Assembly (NCBI GenBank): GCA_938011325.1
Contig: CALLUD010000006.1
Coordinates: 434,001-498,000, forward strand
Length of the DNA: 64,000 bases
From: an uncultured Spartobacteria bacterium
GTDB lineage: Bacteria > Verrucomicrobiota > Verrucomicrobiia > Chthoniobacterales > JAATET01
Reading direction: 5' to 3'
The notes under the pieces are model-generated. The model did no database searches. It was not told where the DNA came from and worked only from the letters and a program-made list of their open reading frames with translations. Shown here piece after piece: positions 61,601 through 64,000 of this stretch (position 1 is its first letter; each line of letters begins with the position of its first letter). The translations under genes were made by a program, and so were the position numbers.

Positions 61601-63951
61601 TCGCTCTGGCCAAGGTCCGCCCAGTCACCGAGATCGATGGGCGTGATGAAGTTGTTCGACGTATTTGTCAGGAACGCGAGATACGCCTTCATCATCGGGT
61701 AGAATCTCTCGAGCAGCGCGCGATCTCCGTGGAATTGATACTGCTGCCACGCGCCGATGATGGAGGTGCTGCCCCAGGGCGGCGAATTGCGGATGGGTGC
61801 GTTGATGCTGCTGCTCGCCATGAAATACTCCGGCGCGATGTTCGGAACGAACCCGTTGGGGAGCTGGCTGTCGGCCATGTCGTTCTGGACCTTCGCGAAC
61901 ATCGCGGCGATGTCGAAGTTGTAGCGGAGCGAAGGGCCGTTGAGGTGAACCTGCTCGAGCCAGCCCAGCCGCTCCCGGCCCGGGCAGTCGGTGAACAGGC
62001 TCATCATGTTGCTCCGCTGCGCCCAGCGAATGAGGTCGTAGATCTTGTTGAAAAGCGGGTTCGAGCACTGGAACGTCCCCACCGCACGCGCGGTCGAGTG
62101 CACGACCTCGCCCTGAATCGTCTCCACGGTCGGCAACGTGCTGTCGCCCGGCGCCGGATACCGCTCCACCTGAAAGTAGCGGCTGCTGTGGTAATAGAAT
62201 TGCGGCGACCAGCTCTCCGACTCGCCGCCCCCCTTCAACGTGTATTGCCACCACGCCGGGAGCGGCGGATCGCTGTCCTGAGTCACGCTGGATCGGTCCA
62301 CCCTGCCATTTGGAGAAACGCTCTCCGCCGGAATGATCCGCACGTAGGAACCCGCCGGTCCGCGAACCCGGAGCTTCGGCATCATGGAGGCATTCTGCCC
62401 GAGGTCGTAAACCGTCGTGTTGGCCGACAACGTCGTGGTGCGAACAGGATCAAACACGTCGAACCGCCCCAGCGGCGGCGCGGCGCAGGACAATCCCTTC
62501 AGCGCTCCTCCCGGTCCCGTCGTGACGACCGCGGGCGTCCAGCGCGAATTTGCGAATCCCGGCTGCGCCCAGCCCGGCGTCTCGAGACGCGCATCGTAGT
62601 CCTCGCCCGCATACAGATTCTCAAACGTGATGGCGCCCGGTCCCGTCTGCCAGGTTCCATCGCTGACCACGGTTTCCGTGGAGCCATCTTCGTATTCGAG
62701 CTCGAGTCGCACGATCGCGCGCAGCGGCCCAAACGACTGTTGGAACTTCACATACCGGCCGTAGCCCGGCCCGATGTGATACATGCTGTTGCCGAGAATG
62801 AGCCCGAGCGCGTTCGAGCCGGGCTGGAGTTGGGCGGTGATGTCCCGCGTATCGTAGAGACAGGTCTTTTTGTAGGCCGACCAGCCGGGCGACAGGTAGT
62901 CGGTGCCGTGCTTCGAGCCGTTGACGAAGAGCTCGTATTGCCCCAGCCCGCACACGTGCGCCGTGGCGCGTTTCAACCCCGGCTTGACGACAAATTCCGT
63001 TCGCAGCCGTCGCCCGTAATCGCAGCCGACAAACCCCGCGCCGTCCGTGAGACCCGCCGCGCCCCAACCGGAATTCTCGATGGAATCCAAGTGGGAGACC
63101 GGCGCGTCCAACGCCACATTCACCCCGTCGCTCACCACCTCGAGCTGGCTCAGCGCGAACGTGTAATTGTTTCCGGCGTTGTTGCGATAGAGCCGGGTGG
63201 CCGTCACCCGCACGTAGCGACCGGCGACTCCATCTGCCTCCAGGGAAACCGGAAAACAGCCGGGGTTGACCACATTGGAGGCGGTGTGATCCGCGACCGT
63301 CGTCGCGGAAGCGAAGGCGGGATCGTTTGAAACCTCCACCCGGTATCGAACCGGAAAGCCGTAGCCGGCGAGCCCCTGATGCCATTTCGGATGCAGGACA
63401 ATGCGGTCCAGCGATCGCGTGGAGCCGAGGTCGACCTGCACCCACTTCGTGACATCCGCGGTAGCGCTGGTTTGAGCATGGTAGCCGATGCTTTTCCGCT
63501 GACGTCCCATGATCCATTGCGCCTGCCAGTCACCGGGATTTAGAATTCCCATGGTCCAGCTCGCGGGCGCGCTCCAGGCGGAAGGTTGCCCGTCCTTGTC
63601 CCAAACGCGCACCTTCCAAAAGACCTTCTGCGAAGACCGTAACGCCGCCCCGCCGTAGACCACCCGCTGGTCTTCGGAGGCAACCTTCCCGCTGTCCCAC
63701 AAATCTCCGGCATTTGACGAAAGGACTTCGGGAGACGAAGCCACGACGACCTGCCAAGCCGTCTGGTGTTGCCCGCGCACCGGGGAGTTCAAGGTCCAGG
63801 AAAGCCTCGGAGCCGGGACATCGATCCCCAGCGGCTCCTCCCGATACTCGCATTGAAGGTTGGCGGGCTCCATTGCCCCAAGGGCGCAAACCTGGGCTGC
63901 AACAATCAGGAGCAGCCCCGCTCTAAGCAGGAAGGAAAGTCTCAAAAACAA
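58615..63951 (-). CDS. Large secreted GH78 alpha-L-rhamnosidase with FN3 and carbohydrate-binding-like modules
   Basis: A 1778-residue exported enzyme that would release rhamnose from pectin (rhamnogalacturonan). A signal peptide covers 1-26. The rhamnosidase N-domain starts NLQCEYREEPLGIDVPAPRLSW, with a discoidin-like insert (KWVQVDLGSTRSLDRIVLHP) near 170-280. The GH78 catalytic barrel shows FTDCPGRERLGWLEQ and SLAERWDGQSVILWGSLNHF with its acidic residues. The C-terminal half alternates fibronectin-III repeats (WSPVSGATEYTVKRA, WKEVPGATEYKIARS, WAPVAGASGYVVKRA) with two DUF642/CBM-like modules (SFESPVIATYVYDP, GFENPPLSAGGISYG). A calcium-binding TSP3-like stretch (DADPDGDGSSNRDEW) precedes the last domain. 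There is no PEP-CTERM end. Start ATG 63951 leaves 49 bases to the window edge. Confidence 0.93.
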   Translation of the reverse strand: MFLRLSFLLRAGLLLIVAAQVCALGAMEPANLQCEYREEPLGIDVPAPRLSWTLNSPVRGQHQTAWQVVVASSPEVLSSNAGDLWDSGKVASEDQRVVYGGAALRSSQKVFWKVRVWDKDGQPSAWSAPASWTMGILNPGDWQAQWIMGRQRKSIGYHAQTSATADVTKWVQVDLGSTRSLDRIVLHPKWHQGLAGYGFPVRYRVEVSNDPAFASATTVADHTASNVVNPGCFPVSLEADGVAGRYVRVTATRLYRNNAGNNYTFALSQLEVVSDGVNVALDAPVSHLDSIENSGWGAAGLTDGAGFVGCDYGRRLRTEFVVKPGLKRATAHVCGLGQYELFVNGSKHGTDYLSPGWSAYKKTCLYDTRDITAQLQPGSNALGLILGNSMYHIGPGYGRYVKFQQSFGPLRAIVRLELEYEDGSTETVVSDGTWQTGPGAITFENLYAGEDYDARLETPGWAQPGFANSRWTPAVVTTGPGGALKGLSCAAPPLGRFDVFDPVRTTTLSANTTVYDLGQNASMMPKLRVRGPAGSYVRIIPAESVSPNGRVDRSSVTQDSDPPLPAWWQYTLKGGGESESWSPQFYYHSSRYFQVERYPAPGDSTLPTVETIQGEVVHSTARAVGTFQCSNPLFNKIYDLIRWAQRSNMMSLFTDCPGRERLGWLEQVHLNGPSLRYNFDIAAMFAKVQNDMADSQLPNGFVPNIAPEYFMASSSINAPIRNSPPWGSTSIIGAWQQYQFHGDRALLERFYPMMKAYLAFLTNTSNNFITPIDLGDWADLGQSESGEQLTTPTLVGTAIFYEDALIMAKVAELLGHEADRANFTQLAANIRAAFNARFFNPATGTYDTNSQAANALPLALGIVEPQHVASVTQALIDDIRANNNGLTTGEVAHVYMLRALQAAGRADLIYAMTNQTETPGYGFQIAQGVTSLAERWDGQSVILWGSLNHFMQGHIMEWFYRHLGGIQLDPGDAAFRKIIIKPSLVGDISSVQTTYDSTQGLIRSQWSLEGDQLTMRVSIPVGATATVHVPAGSVESVRESGLPISEAPGVTEQGMQDGYAVFGVGSGDYVFTSRPALSVPIITGGETTKTSVTIEWSPVSGATEYTVKRASSPGGPFATIAGHLTETHFTDRNLATEATYYYVVSASDATRTSEDSDPVAMTTSFLKDASFESPVIATYVYDPAKSGWDFTPKSGNSGSGLTRNGSAFKNPASPDGRQVAFLQGTGILAQTLTELIPGVTYDVIFSAAQRAAVSNGGQTWNVVLDGATLGSFAPGASATSFVDYTVSFTATKPSQILGFIGTNQNGGDNTVFIDRVRVKPRPVDSFVLHAGNAKAYLLWKEVPGATEYKIARSLSPSGPWTTVHSPTGTAFTDTTVTNGVTYYYRVSAIVGGSEVATTEVKSVVPNAVTISVPNHGFENPPLSAGGISYGAQGAGWKFDANFAASGSGVTANGSGFTSANPNAPEGTRVAFLQRAGTISQRLTGFAPGGTYTLTFACANRATPNFATKQSWDVTQDGTVIGSYGNKPANYTDDTATFTASSQEHELAFIGRGTSDTTVFLDNLRLTGALPSAPVNVSASPAGTDRIRVTWAPVAGASGYVVKRATSSGGFYEQIAIVSEETYLDAAGLEPESTAYYVVTALNPVGGSAASQVVHATTWMSLDDWRLQHFGTTEDAGDAANDADPDGDGSSNRDEWISNTDPNSPASVLRISDVAADSAGVLVEFPSAPNRGYRVERSETLDSWTVVKRGIAGTGGVVQVLDPTAPSGGRRFYRVRVEQ

Positions 63952-64000
63952 AAGAAAGTTGGGGTCAGCCGTCCCGACATGGACGCGCCAAACACAATAC

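Noticed and set aside
60568..63330. A 920-codon plus-strand frame opposite the GH78 gene
   Set aside because: It is Arg/His-rich with no domain pattern and exactly mirrors a well-supported gene; high GC leaves long antisense frames open.

Overview
The window is about 64 kb of GC-rich chromosome carrying roughly 56 protein-coding genes. I see no rRNA, tRNA, insertion sequence, prophage or CRISPR array. The gene content points to the phylum Verrucomicrobiota, probably a soil or plant-debris lineage near Spartobacteria/Chthoniobacterales. The evidence is a Minf_1886-family (PVC-restricted) protein, PEP-CTERM sorted proteins, large secreted glycosidases for plant polysaccharides, heptose (LPS) synthesis, and a primary sigma factor and Rho with long low-complexity tails. 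Phylum placement is inference from these families; no marker alignment was possible.

Layout. 1-1.9 kb: the start of a secreted protein running off the left edge, an L,D-transpeptidase, and a small anti-sigma-like/CpxP-like pair. 2-6 kb: rpoD and dnaG on the minus strand; rpoD has a histone-H1-like Lys/Ala/Pro tail of about 145 residues and probably starts at TTG. 6-12.5 kb: NfeD-type membrane protease, a membrane-fused spermidine-synthase-like protein, an M13 metallopeptidase and argG. 12.5-18.7 kb: a long unassigned leader, then three secreted propeller-type proteins. The first two end in the same basic Ig-like C-terminal domain. The third (NHL-type) carries a one-base frameshift. 18.7-24.2 kb: an HXXEE membrane protein, a Tat-exported aldo/keto reductase, a divergent Ski2-like helicase and a tandem pair of L,D-transpeptidase lipoproteins. 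24.3-32.7 kb: a plus-strand run of FmdB-like zinc ribbon, zinc-ribbon membrane protein, degenerate peptidase-like protein, small membrane protein, Minf_1886 protein, M16 peptidase, DUF1844, yebC (with a structured leader) and rho.

32.7-37.3 kb is a carbohydrate module: GH127 beta-L-arabinofuranosidase, a LamG PEP-CTERM protein and a divergent AraC-family regulator with a tandem direct-repeat site between them. 37.3-40.7 kb: a GH57 branching-type enzyme with a FlgD-Ig-domain protein and a small exported protein. 40.8-45.9 kb: TPR protein, hldD, SDR, an orphan Hpt protein, aat and guaA. 46.1-49.3 kb: the housekeeping cluster coaD-yceD-rpmF-plsX-fabH. 49.7-52.9 kb: a three-gene redox operon (LLM flavin oxidoreductase, zinc alcohol dehydrogenase, aldo/keto reductase) whose promoter is overlapped by a perfect palindrome. 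53-57.6 kb: Spx/ArsC-like protein, a basic secreted protein, TatD, and a REC-HisKA-HATPase-REC hybrid kinase overlapping a polyphosphate-glucokinase-like gene. 57.7-63.95 kb: a PEP-CTERM protein and a 1778-residue multidomain GH78 alpha-L-rhamnosidase that appear to share a beta-sandwich module.

The most interesting leads are the propeller cluster with its basic C-terminal domain and frameshift, the palindromic promoter of the redox operon, the AraC direct repeats, the H1-like sigma factor tail, and the structured leader before yebC.
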